DNA of 64,000 bases from an uncultured Cellvibrionales bacterium. GTDB lineage: Bacteria; Pseudomonadota; Gammaproteobacteria; Pseudomonadales; Dasaniaceae. The notes under the pieces are model-generated. The model worked only from the letters and a program-made list of their open reading frames with translations. It was not told the origin of the DNA and made no database searches. Location of the stretch: the NCBI GenBank assembly GCA_913019905.1, contig CAJVZD010000014.1, forward strand, positions 1 to 64,000. The letters run 5' to 3'. This document shows positions 20,689 to 29,379 of the stretch, in pieces; within the stretch, counting starts at the first letter, position 1, and each line of letters starts with the position of its first letter. Both the position numbers and the translations under genes were made by a program.

Positions 20689-23600
20689 GAGTGCCAATCT
20701 TCGGAGGAGTTCGCTTGGTGCCCCCAAGGCGTACTCGCATTGTGTCTAACATTTCACGTGCTCGGTAGGGAAATGCCAGCATCGCTGGTGTCGTCACCAG
20801 TGTGAGTAAGGATGCAAATGCAAGACCGGAAACGATGGCCTGCGACAGGGGGACCCAGAACATGGACATCGAGCTGCCGTAAACAATATTGCGGTTAATC
20901 AAGTCGATGCTGAAGTTCATTGCCAGTGGGAGCAGGCCGCAGATGGTTGTCACTGTGGTCAGCATCACCGGCCGAAGTCTTTGCGCACCGGTCCGCACGA
21001 TCAAAGCAACATAATCCAGTTCGGGGTGCAGCTTCTTTATATGGTTGTAGGTGTCTATAAGAACGATATTGTTGTTGACCACGATACCCGCCAGCGCCAC
21101 AACACCGGTGCCGGTTAATATCGCGCTGAAAGGTTTCTCTGTGATGATTAAGCCAACGAGCACACCCGCTGTCGACATTACCACTGAAAACAGAATCAGT
21201 AGCGCCTGGTATAAACTGTTGAACTGCGTCACCAACAGAACGAACATCAGTAGCAGCGACAGACTAAATGCAACGCCCACAAATGCGATAGATTCGGACT
21301 GCTCTTCATTGGCGCCACGAAAATCAATCGTTAGTCTTGGGTCAAAATTCTGTGTCGCAAGCCAGTCTTGAACCGCTTTTACCATGTCGTCGGCGAGTAT
21401 ACCGGGGGCAATATCGGCGCGAATAAATTCTACTGGCACGCCATCAATCCGCTGTATCGTATCGACATTGGGTACCGCCTGGCGGCTGACAAAATTAGAA
21501 ATTGGCACAAGCCCCTCCTGCGTCATCACCTTTAATGAATCCAATGCCTGAATGCCACGCGAGGCCTCTGGGTAGCGAACACGGATATCAACGGCGTCAT
21601 CAGATCGATTCGGCCGGTACTCGCCCACTTTTACGCCATTGGTGACCAGTTGTACCGCGATACCTACCTGCGAAACATCGGCATCAAATAACGCGGCCTG
21701 GGCCCTGTCAACATTGAGCTTCCATTCAATACCCGGCAGCGAGCGCGTATCATCAATATCACGGATTCCGGGTATCGTTTCCATATGGGCAACGACCTTC
21801 GCCACTGCCGGCTCCATCAAGGGTTTTTCATGAGATGAAAACTGGATCTGGAGAGGTTTGCCGTTACTCGGCCCCTGTTCCATTTGCTGCAGCTCGACGG
21901 TAATTCCGGCAAAAATAGATGTGCGCTGTCGAACGGTTTCAAATATCTGAGTCCCGGTCATCGGTCGATCGTTTTCCTCCATTAATTCAATGAAGATCAT
22001 GCCGACGGCGTCCATACTGCCTCGAGACGCTCCCCCTGGGATTCTCGTCGCCATATTGACCGCTTCAATGCCTTCTACGTTAATAACAACATCTTCAACC
22101 TGAGTCACCAGGCGGTTTATTTCGGCGCCGGAAAGGTTGCCCCTGGCTTTGATCGTTAGACGCCCATACTTGGGTTCTGAGTCGGAAAAGAAAGTGACGC
22201 CATGCCCGTATTCACCGTAGGCGGTAAAACTTCCGACCAGTAAAAAAAGTGTTATCAGCAGGGTCGTCCCGGCGTTATTGCAGGTCCACCGTAGTACACG
22301 CGCATAAAAGCCGGTTGCACCAGACAGCAGGGTTGGGTCGCCATCTTCCAGATGCTTCAGTGTTTCGACCGATTTTTTATCCAACTGACCTGCTTTGCCA
22401 AAGACCGCGCCGAGTGCAGGCCCGAAGATCAGCGCATACAACAAAGAGCCGGTCAACACAGTAAATACGGTGACTGGCAAATAGCGCATAAACTTACCCG
22501 CAACACCGGGCCAGAACATCAACGGCAGAAAAGCAGCCAGAGTGGTTGCTATTGACGCAACAACCGGCCAGAACATTCGTTTAGCTGCGGCGGCGTAAGC
22601 CTGTTGCCGATGTAGGCCCTCAACCATCTTTCGGTCTGCATATTCAGTCACCACAATGGCACCGTCAATCAGCATGCCCAGCGCAAGCAACATACCGAAC
22701 ATCACCATAAAATTGAAAGTGAAGCCGATCTGATTAACGATAATCAGCGAAAATAGAAAGGAGACTGGAATCCCAAGGCCGACAATTATACCGGAGCGTA
22801 AACCCATCGCCGCAACAACCAGCACCATCACCAGTGCCAGCGCGGTCATGATATTGCCCTGCAATTCAGTCACCTGCTGTTGAGCGAACGGGGCCTGATC
22901 CTGGGTGTAGAACACATCGACCTTGCCGGGCACTGTCTGTTTCACGCGCTCGACAATCGCTTTGGTTTTGGCAACGGTATCAACGACATTAGCATTGGAC
23001 CGTTTCACCACGTTGAGTGAGATGGTTCGCTGCCCGTTAACGCGCGCATAGACATCCCGGTCTTTGAAGGTGCGACGGATGCTGGCGATATCCTCTAGCG
23101 TCACTACGGTATTGCCCTTGATTTTGACTGGCAGATCAAACAGGTCTCGAGCCTCTTCAATAACACTCGGCACCTTGACAGAGAATCGTCCTTCGCCAGT
23201 ATCGATGTTCCCTGCAGGAATCAGTCGATTGTTGCGTATAATCGTGCCAATCAATTCCTCGCTGGATATCCGGTATGTTTCAAGCGCGACCGGATCAATG
23301 ACTACCTCCAGCATTTCCTCCCGGTGCCCCTGCAGCTCGGCATCCATCACATCTGGCAGGCTCTCTATCTGGTTACGCAGATTGAGTGCAATGTTATACA
23401 GGACCCGTTCGGGAACATCGTCGCCGACAAGGTTGACCTGCAAGATAGGGAAGTCGGCAGTGCTCTCTTCCATGATGACGGGTTCTTCAGCGGTACTGGG
23501 AAGTTCCGGTTTCGCACGATCGACCGCTTCGCGGACATCCAGGAGCGCCTGATCGAGATCGAAACTAGCTTCGAATTCAACCATCACTGTCGCCACATTT

Positions 23601-23860
23601 TCGGCAGCATAAGCGGTTAGTTCCTTGACCCCCTCGACACTGCGTAGTTCGATTTCCATCGGCATGACCAGTAACCGCTCGGAATCCTCCGGTGAAATAC
23701 CCTCATGGAAAACAGAAATGACAAAAAATGGCACCTCAATGGATGGGTCACTCTCGATGGAAATCGCCAGCAGTGAAGCTACACCGGCAATAAGAACCAT
23801 CAGCATGATCAGTAAGGTAGTACGAGTACGGGTTACCGCCGCGTCGATGAGTGCTTTCAT
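20684..23860 (-). CDS. RND efflux transporter permease
   Basis: A 1058-residue inner-membrane proton/drug antiporter of the AcrB/HAE superfamily. It has the usual plan of TM1, a large periplasmic loop, TM2-6, a second loop and TM7-12. In TM4 the AcrB proton-relay pair Asp-Asp appears as MLIDGAIVVTE, so only the first Asp is kept. In TM10 the AcrB Lys is Asn (GIVVNNNIVLID), a variant also found in other RND subfamilies. It overlaps the adaptor gene by 4 bases, so the two are coupled; no outer-membrane TolC-type gene lies nearby. The stop codon lies in a MITE-like repeat, so the C-terminus may have been altered by insertion. Confidence 0.95.
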   Translation of the reverse strand: MKALIDAAVTRTRTTLLIMLMVLIAGVASLLAISIESDPSIEVPFFVISVFHEGISPEDSERLLVMPMEIELRSVEGVKELTAYAAENVATVMVEFEASFDLDQALLDVREAVDRAKPELPSTAEEPVIMEESTADFPILQVNLVGDDVPERVLYNIALNLRNQIESLPDVMDAELQGHREEMLEVVIDPVALETYRISSEELIGTIIRNNRLIPAGNIDTGEGRFSVKVPSVIEEARDLFDLPVKIKGNTVVTLEDIASIRRTFKDRDVYARVNGQRTISLNVVKRSNANVVDTVAKTKAIVERVKQTVPGKVDVFYTQDQAPFAQQQVTELQGNIMTALALVMVLVVAAMGLRSGIIVGLGIPVSFLFSLIIVNQIGFTFNFMVMFGMLLALGMLIDGAIVVTEYADRKMVEGLHRQQAYAAAAKRMFWPVVASIATTLAAFLPLMFWPGVAGKFMRYLPVTVFTVLTGSLLYALIFGPALGAVFGKAGQLDKKSVETLKHLEDGDPTLLSGATGFYARVLRWTCNNAGTTLLITLFLLVGSFTAYGEYGHGVTFFSDSEPKYGRLTIKARGNLSGAEINRLVTQVEDVVINVEGIEAVNMATRIPGGASRGSMDAVGMIFIELMEENDRPMTGTQIFETVRQRTSIFAGITVELQQMEQGPSNGKPLQIQFSSHEKPLMEPAVAKVVAHMETIPGIRDIDDTRSLPGIEWKLNVDRAQAALFDADVSQVGIAVQLVTNGVKVGEYRPNRSDDAVDIRVRYPEASRGIQALDSLKVMTQEGLVPISNFVSRQAVPNVDTIQRIDGVPVEFIRADIAPGILADDMVKAVQDWLATQNFDPRLTIDFRGANEEQSESIAFVGVAFSLSLLLMFVLLVTQFNSLYQALLILFSVVMSTAGVLVGLIITEKPFSAILTGTGVVALAGIVVNNNIVLIDTYNHIKKLHPELDYVALIVRTGAQRLRPVMLTTVTTICGLLPLAMNFSIDLINRNIVYGSSMSMFWVPLSQAIVSGLAFASLLTLVTTPAMLAFPYRAREMLDTMRVRLGGTKRTPPKIGTH

Positions 23861-25002
23861 GAGGATTTTGTATCGCTGTCTGATTCTACGGCAATAGCAG
23901 GCAATTCCGGTTCAACCATTGTTTCAACTATTGTCTCAACCAACTCGCCAGGCATCACCATTTCCTGACCCACAGTGATGACAGTCGCGACGGACGGTAA
24001 GCCTGTTACCCAGATACCGGCGGGATCGTCGCTGACAATCTGCACGTGGTAAAAGTGCACAATGTAATCTGCGTCGACGGCTTTCACACCCATCTGGCCC
24101 CGGTCATCCAGTGATAACAGCGCAGGTGATATGCGCTGGGCCTGAACCAATTCTATCGGGATACGGATACTGGCTGAGATGCCGCTGGGAATTCGATAAT
24201 TACCGTTATCAATCTTAATTTCGACCGGATAGGTACGGGTTGACTCATCAGCGGTTTTACCGACAAACGTTACGGGCCCGGAAACTTCCGCTCCTGAAGA
24301 AATGGTAGCCGTGGCAACGAGACCGGGGCGGATACGCGGAACTTCTTTCTCGGGGATTCTACCGACAAGCAGCATTGGATCAAGATCTACAACCGTCGCG
24401 CAATTTGTACCGGGGGTCACATACTCACCCACTTCCAGATGGACATCTTCCACCACGGCGTCAAACGGTGCCATAACCCTTAATCTCGCTACATCCAATT
24501 CACTGCGCTTCAGACCGGCTTCTGCTGAAGCCAGCCGCTCTCGTGCCTGGGCGATGGCGGTTTCAGACTGAAGACCTTGTTTCGAGAGGTGCTGGCTGCC
24601 CTTGTACTCAATACGGGCACGATTCAGGGATTCACGGGATTCGTTCAACACAACCAGTCGATCCTCGACCGATATCTGGCATAACAGCTGCCCGGTCTTA
24701 ACAAGGTCGCCTCGTTCGACAGCTCGCTGTGTAACGATGCCTCCGACCTGGGTACGTACTACGAGCGACCGCTTGCTGAGTGTCGTACCACGTAGAACGG
24801 TGATCCGCTCACGTTCGGTGGCATGAATCGTTTCTACCCTGACCCGGGTCGGTGCCTTCTCTTCCTGCGTGGCAGCGCTATTGGTATTTCGCTCTGCGAT
24901 GGTTGTGAGTGGTAATCCATCAGGTTTCGTCAGATACCCGGACGCCAACCAGACCATGACGAGTACGCCGATAATAATTGAAGTAATATAGGTACTACGC
25001 AT
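23857..25002 (-). CDS. RND periplasmic adaptor subunit (membrane fusion protein)
   Basis: About 381 residues. An N-terminal anchor (STYITSIIIGVLVMVWLASG) precedes a biotinyl/lipoyl-like half (VVRTQVGGIVTQRAVERGDL), an alpha-helical hairpin (ESLNRARIEYKGSQHLSKQG), the second lipoyl half (MAPFDAVVEDVHLEVGEYV) and beta-barrel domains. It links the RND permease to an outer-membrane channel. The start at 25002 puts the anchor at the N-terminus; an in-frame ATG at 25056 lacks a ribosome site. The C-terminal tail contains a 12-bp in-frame repeat giving VETIVETMVEP. The stop overlaps the permease ATG (ATGA). Confidence 0.92.
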   Translation of the reverse strand: MRSTYITSIIIGVLVMVWLASGYLTKPDGLPLTTIAERNTNSAATQEEKAPTRVRVETIHATERERITVLRGTTLSKRSLVVRTQVGGIVTQRAVERGDLVKTGQLLCQISVEDRLVVLNESRESLNRARIEYKGSQHLSKQGLQSETAIAQARERLASAEAGLKRSELDVARLRVMAPFDAVVEDVHLEVGEYVTPGTNCATVVDLDPMLLVGRIPEKEVPRIRPGLVATATISSGAEVSGPVTFVGKTADESTRTYPVEIKIDNGNYRIPSGISASIRIPIELVQAQRISPALLSLDDRGQMGVKAVDADYIVHFYHVQIVSDDPAGIWVTGLPSVATVITVGQEMVMPGELVETIVETMVEPELPAIAVESDSDTKSS

Positions 25003-25330
25003 AAAAAGCTCTAATTTTTGTATAAGCCGGACAAACGTCCCATCCACACCCAACATAAACTAAATAGCGGACTAATGACAATCGAATATCTCACTCGAGC
25101 TCCCCGCCAGTTACGAAAGAATTACCAATCGCTCACTTTGCTTCATATTAGTACGTGAAGCCCCGTTGCGAATCAAAATCGAGAACAATGGTAGCCTTGA
25201 GGCTTATGGACATTTCATCTTTGATAGGAGGCACCATTTGATTACGAGTGTAATTTTGAGGCACGCTAGCTCGTGAGCAGTTAGACCAAATATGAACGAA
25301 TTTCGAAATAATGTCAGGTCGAGGGGCGGT

Positions 25331-25428
25331 CTAACACCATTGATCTAACATCATTAATCTAACACCCTATTTTTAACACACGGCATTTAACACACGGCAT
25401 TTAACACATTGTATTTAACACAAAGGAT
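25331..25428. repeat. Tandem array, seven units of 14 bp next to the M48 gene stop
   Basis: Seven consecutive 14-base units at 25331, 25345, 25359, 25373, 25387, 25401 and 25415, with consensus YTAACACNNNNNAT. Examples are CTAACACCATTGAT and TTAACACACGGCAT (the latter twice, identical). An eighth partial unit, CTAACGAACAATCT, begins at 25429 and contains the TAG stop of the M48 peptidase gene. The rest of the spacer (25003-25330) shows no gene. Confidence 0.9.
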
Positions 25429-26850
25429 CTAACGAACAATCTTTATCCAGTTCCCGTCGGAAGGCTGTCCCGCCGGATAGAATCCATTCATTAATCGTAG
25501 CTCTTCTTCACCGTATCGCCCTAAATCAAACTGTTTTGCGAGTGCAGCGAAACTGGTTTGCCGGGTCGCTTTCACATGGTGGATAGATTTGGGTTTCTGT
25601 CCGTCAATTTCTCGCTGGGTAATAGTTCGAAACGTCGAGATACTCTCTTCAAAAAGCTTGTCATATTCCTCGAATTTATCATTGTCAACCACTTCACCGG
25701 TAAACACATAGGCCTTCAACTTGTAATAAATGACGGCCAAGCGTTTTCGTGCTTTATTGTCGACCGCGGGGATGATGGCACTGTAGCCTTTAAGGCGAAC
25801 CGGAGAGATGTTTTTGCCCTTTTCGACCTCGGTGATTTTTAGCTGATTATGCATAAATTCTTCAGGGCTTTGTGTTGTCCGAGCCCTGGGCTCCATGGTT
25901 AAGGTAGCGATCTGATCAATGTCGTTGCCTTTCACGACACTTAATAATTCCTTCCACTGCCACTTCTCGGGAAAATCGAAACGTATTCGTTCACTTTTGT
26001 TATTGTAGCGATGAGGTTTTTTTTCTTTGGCGGCAAAGTTTTCACCCCAAATCATACCTTCTGTTTTCAAGCGATAGGCCTGTTCACCGGAACCCAATAA
26101 AACCTTGGCTGATTTGGCCAGTTTATCCGCTTCTGTCACCACTGTTCGCAGGCGCGCATCATTACGTGGATGGGTCGAAAACAGACCGTGATACGTCTGA
26201 TTACCTCCGCCTTTATCCGATGATTTCTTCTTTGATAATGCTTCATAATCTTTCATGATCGAAAGCATTTCGATCATGTGTTGCGGGTCGTAACCTAAGC
26301 GGGCCATGGTCTGTGCTCCGGTCAAATCGGCTTCCAGCTCCATATCCCGACCGTAGCCTTTAATTAAAGAACTCGACAGCAACTGTCCCGCCTCAAAAAC
26401 ATCCTGACTACCGGATAAAACCCCGGCCAGCATGGCTAGCATTTTCCCCGTGACGTTGCCGCTTTTTTGTCGCGATACATGCCTTTCAGTAATGTGTCCG
26501 ATTTCGTGAGCCAACACGGCGGCAAGTTGCGCTTCGTTACGCATGTAACTCATCAGCCCGCGATAGATGTAAACGTAACCGCCTTCGTGGGCAAAGGCGT
26601 TTAATCCCGGCGAGTCCAATACCGTAAAAGTGTATTTGATATTCGGGTTGTTCGAATTGGCCGCCAGTTTCTGACCGATGTCGTTAACATAATTTCGCAA
26701 TTCAGCGTCTTCGACAATAGGAGTTTCAGCGACAAATTTTTTGTATTTTTCATCACCACTTGCAGCTTTTACACTGTGGGCAGGCACCGTGAGCAGGAAA
26801 ACAAAAAGTGGTAAAAGTAGATGAATGTGTCTAACCAGCAACTGGTTCAC
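25429..26850 (-). CDS. Periplasmic M48-family zinc metalloprotease with LysM-like tail
   Basis: A 473-residue protein. A signal peptide ends near HSVKAASG. The M48 domain has the zinc motif HEIGHITERH and the third ligand in ELEADLTGAQTMARLGYDP, the BepA/LoiP-like layout of periplasmic quality-control proteases. The C-terminal part is longer than in short M48 proteins and ends in a LysM-like segment (TSFAALAKQF to NWIKIVR), which could bind peptidoglycan. The start is GTG and overlaps the preceding lipoprotein gene by 4 bases (GTGA). It is the last gene of the 13-gene run, so it could process or quality-control the envelope parts encoded upstream. Confidence 0.9.
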   Translation of the reverse strand: MNQLLVRHIHLLLPLFVFLLTVPAHSVKAASGDEKYKKFVAETPIVEDAELRNYVNDIGQKLAANSNNPNIKYTFTVLDSPGLNAFAHEGGYVYIYRGLMSYMRNEAQLAAVLAHEIGHITERHVSRQKSGNVTGKMLAMLAGVLSGSQDVFEAGQLLSSSLIKGYGRDMELEADLTGAQTMARLGYDPQHMIEMLSIMKDYEALSKKKSSDKGGGNQTYHGLFSTHPRNDARLRTVVTEADKLAKSAKVLLGSGEQAYRLKTEGMIWGENFAAKEKKPHRYNNKSERIRFDFPEKWQWKELLSVVKGNDIDQIATLTMEPRARTTQSPEEFMHNQLKITEVEKGKNISPVRLKGYSAIIPAVDNKARKRLAVIYYKLKAYVFTGEVVDNDKFEEYDKLFEESISTFRTITQREIDGQKPKSIHHVKATRQTSFAALAKQFDLGRYGEEELRLMNGFYPAGQPSDGNWIKIVR

Positions 26851-27515
26851 TTTTCTTGAACCGCGACTTCAAAAAACGCTTTTATCTGTTTGCCAATTCC
26901 GATACATGCATCGTTCTGCACTCGCGCTATAAACGGCACGGGAATAACAAGGCCCACTAAATAGGACGTACCTTCAGAATCGACATTTACCCTGCCCTTT
27001 TCTTTAAAGGAGTCTAAATCCCACACAATAGCTTCGTAACTCGATTCGTCATCCCAGCTACTGAAGCCAAAGCAACCCGCACCACCGGGACCAATGCTGC
27101 AGCCCATAGAGCCAGACGAATCTACCGTATTAGTTTGACCATCGATCCAAACCATATACCGAATATCCATCGAAATAAGCTTTTCGTTTAACGCCGGTTC
27201 TTCTAATAAACGCTTTAGTCGACTCAAGTTCTTTGGTGCAACGCGAGGTTCAAACCAGGGATAGAATGCGTCGATAAATTCGAGTTCTGAAATAACCTGC
27301 ATTGGAGAATCTGATTGCAAAACTCGTCCTACGCAATCAGAAAAATCGATGCCAGTTTCATAATGTCCGGCATCCCGCCGTCCAAGTACTACCACTTTTT
27401 CAGAATTATCTAGCAGTAGAGGTTCAACGGTAGACCGGTATTCATCGATATTGGTTGTCGAACAGGCGGCACACAGTAAAAGAACGGCAACCAGGCAAGG
27501 TAACTTAAACATCAT
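26847..27515 (-). CDS. Predicted lipoprotein of the envelope-machine operon
   Basis: A 222-residue protein that begins MMFKLPCLVAVLLLCAACST, with the lipobox CAAC. The mature part contains a glycine-rich patch (GSMGCSIGPGGAGCFGF) with two Cys and a C-terminal membrane-like segment (YLVGLVIPVPFIARV). I do not recognise the family. It overlaps both neighbours: the start region overlaps the upstream lipoprotein gene by 11 bases, and the stop overlaps the M48 gene start. This argues for coupled translation and a shared task with the M48 protease. Confidence 0.7.
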   Translation of the reverse strand: MMFKLPCLVAVLLLCAACSTTNIDEYRSTVEPLLLDNSEKVVVLGRRDAGHYETGIDFSDCVGRVLQSDSPMQVISELEFIDAFYPWFEPRVAPKNLSRLKRLLEEPALNEKLISMDIRYMVWIDGQTNTVDSSGSMGCSIGPGGAGCFGFSSWDDESSYEAIVWDLDSFKEKGRVNVDSEGTSYLVGLVIPVPFIARVQNDACIGIGKQIKAFFEVAVQEK

Positions 27516-28218
27516 CTCGCTCCTTCTGGTCGTCGTCTACATTAACATCGGGACTTGCATTTCCCTCTTCGTCTTGCTGTTTTAATACATGTTCATCGAG
27601 TCGCTGTTGTTGCTTAATCCAGTAGTGAAATTCGGGAATTCTGTGTAAATCGGTAACTAGCCGCACTCCGGCGTCTCTTAAGGCAAATTGCGCGGCACTA
27701 TCGATAGCTTTCACATCGGAAGTCATAAACGCACTGGGCGTTTTTCCGTAGGCCGGCATGAACCACTTCGTTATCATTTCCTTGGAGTTATCGCTAATTT
27801 CCAGATTGTATTTGATCCACACTTCAAAGATTTCTAAACGGGTTTCGGTGGGAGTACCAACCTGAACACCAGCGACCTTGGCGACGATCAAAATATCAGT
27901 GTCAATGGTATCCGGGGCTTCGGTAACAACCGTAACAGATTGAAACCGCTTCCGAAGCACGTTCTCCATCATGGCCGTTTGAGCTACCCCCATTTTCATC
28001 GTCACATTTTCGCTTGGAACAGCGATGTACTCACGAAACTCCTTATCGAGTAACAACGTGGCAGTCATTGGTAAAGGGCTAGTCAGCGGAGATGGATAAG
28101 TACCGGTCACCGTTAACGAGGTCGACCCGCAGGACGCAAGGAAGCCAACCATTAAAACGGTGGCTATGTATTTACAGTAATGTGAAAGCAACGTCAGCAT
28201 CAGTTGGCTATGTTTCAT
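27505..28218 (-). CDS. Predicted lipoprotein of the envelope-machine operon
   Basis: About 237 residues from the ATG at 28218; a TTG six codons upstream (28236) is also in frame. The lipoprotein signal ends YIATVLMVGFLASCGS, with lipobox LASC. The mature domain (TATLLLDKEFREYIAV, QTAMMENVLRKRFQSVTVV, YNLEISDNSKEMITKWFMPA) looks like a single alpha/beta lipoprotein domain. The C-terminus is very acidic (DVNVDDDQKERDDV). No family is recognised with confidence. The stop overlaps the next lipoprotein gene. A 92-base spacer separates it from the VWA gene upstream, so a second promoter there is possible. Confidence 0.68.
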   Translation of the reverse strand: MKHSQLMLTLLSHYCKYIATVLMVGFLASCGSTSLTVTGTYPSPLTSPLPMTATLLLDKEFREYIAVPSENVTMKMGVAQTAMMENVLRKRFQSVTVVTEAPDTIDTDILIVAKVAGVQVGTPTETRLEIFEVWIKYNLEISDNSKEMITKWFMPAYGKTPSAFMTSDVKAIDSAAQFALRDAGVRLVTDLHRIPEFHYWIKQQQRLDEHVLKQQDEEGNASPDVNVDDDQKERDDV

Positions 28219-28310
28219 CTCATTTTCGGGCGTCAAAGGTTGTTAACACTGGCTATTTATTATCGTTGCCGTGCCTCACGCTAAAATGCCATAAATTCAA
28301 AAAAATGACT

Positions 28311-29306
28311 TCACTCTTTAGTCAGGCTGTTTAATCCCACAAAGGTTCCGCCGTTTTGGTAACTTAATTCGCGCATCAGGGCCGCAAAGCGAATTGCCGA
28401 CCGAGAGGGTGTTCCCTGATAATGTACAGGAAAACCGATGGCATGAATACGAACTAAACGCTCTCCCGAGCGCCGCGTTTTATTTAGTTTACTGACAACG
28501 TCAACAACGCGCCGAATAGACGAGCCACTAAAGTCGTCCCCAAACACATAAATACTGATTTTTTTACCCGGATCGTAATAGGTACTGATCGCCGCTTGAA
28601 TACCTTCCACCGGACTAGAATTACTAAAGGGCTGCCAATTGTCCAATTGACGCACGATGTCCTTCCGACTGGCCGGCGAATCTTCCATCCAGCGGCCGCG
28701 GTAATCACTAAACATATAATTACCCATGTCGTTCATCACTTGCAGGCCTTTCACTTCTGGATAGATATCCAGAATATTGACCATTTCCTGTTTAACTTTG
28801 CTCCAGGCGGTAGAAAACATACTACCGGATGTATCAATAACAAAAATAATGTATTCACTGTCTACCGGAATTCCACCAATGACTTGGTTTTGACTTTGAT
28901 AATTTTCACCCAGTAAACGCTCCATTTCCTCAGTTAGAATCTGGAGTGCAAGCTGCAATTGAGCCGTTTCACTACTAACGTCAGACTTTTCCGCCGTCAG
29001 CTGCTTTTCTGCCGACGCGAGCCGCTCACTTAAGGTTTTAATGTTGTCTATATGCGTCAGCAACTGATATTTCCCTGCGGTAATATCGGCTTGATATTGC
29101 TGCAATTTTGAACGCAGCTCAAACAGCGTTTCCTGCATGACTTTTACATCACCGTTGAGGGCTATATCACTGGGATCCAAGCTGTCCGAATCACCAATTC
29201 TAGCAATGATAAGCAGCAAAACAATCGCGCCGAAACCGCAGCTTATAACATCAAGAAAAGAAATACTCGCTTCGGGAATATCCCTGCGCAGCGCCCGACG
29301 TTTCAT
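28311..29306 (-). CDS. VWA-domain protein with ExbD/MotB-like N-terminal helix (copy 1)
   Basis: A 331-residue protein. A short basic N-terminus precedes SISFLDVISCGFGAIVLLLI, a single membrane helix with Asp19 at its start, as in the proton-carrying helices of ExbD/TolR/MotB. Residues about 50-140 form a coiled coil. A von Willebrand A domain follows, with the MIDAS motif DTSGS at 158-162 and a later FGDDFSGSS. The VWA domain should lie in the periplasm and bind a partner in a metal-dependent way. The second copy lies 73 bases upstream. Paired with the MotA/TolQ-like channel gene, it could be the stator B-type subunit; this is inference from layout. Confidence 0.8.
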   Translation of the reverse strand: MKRRALRRDIPEASISFLDVISCGFGAIVLLLIIARIGDSDSLDPSDIALNGDVKVMQETLFELRSKLQQYQADITAGKYQLLTHIDNIKTLSERLASAEKQLTAEKSDVSSETAQLQLALQILTEEMERLLGENYQSQNQVIGGIPVDSEYIIFVIDTSGSMFSTAWSKVKQEMVNILDIYPEVKGLQVMNDMGNYMFSDYRGRWMEDSPASRKDIVRQLDNWQPFSNSSPVEGIQAAISTYYDPGKKISIYVFGDDFSGSSIRRVVDVVSKLNKTRRSGERLVRIHAIGFPVHYQGTPSRSAIRFAALMRELSYQNGGTFVGLNSLTKE

Positions 29307-29379
29307 TGTTTTCGCCTGCCTATAAAGCCGTTAATGACGTAAAAAATCATGTCACTTGATAAATTGCTGGGAATGAGTT

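Noticed and set aside
25331..25428. Possible CRISPR array
   Set aside because: The units are 14 bases with no spacers between them, and no cas genes are present. It is a simple tandem array.
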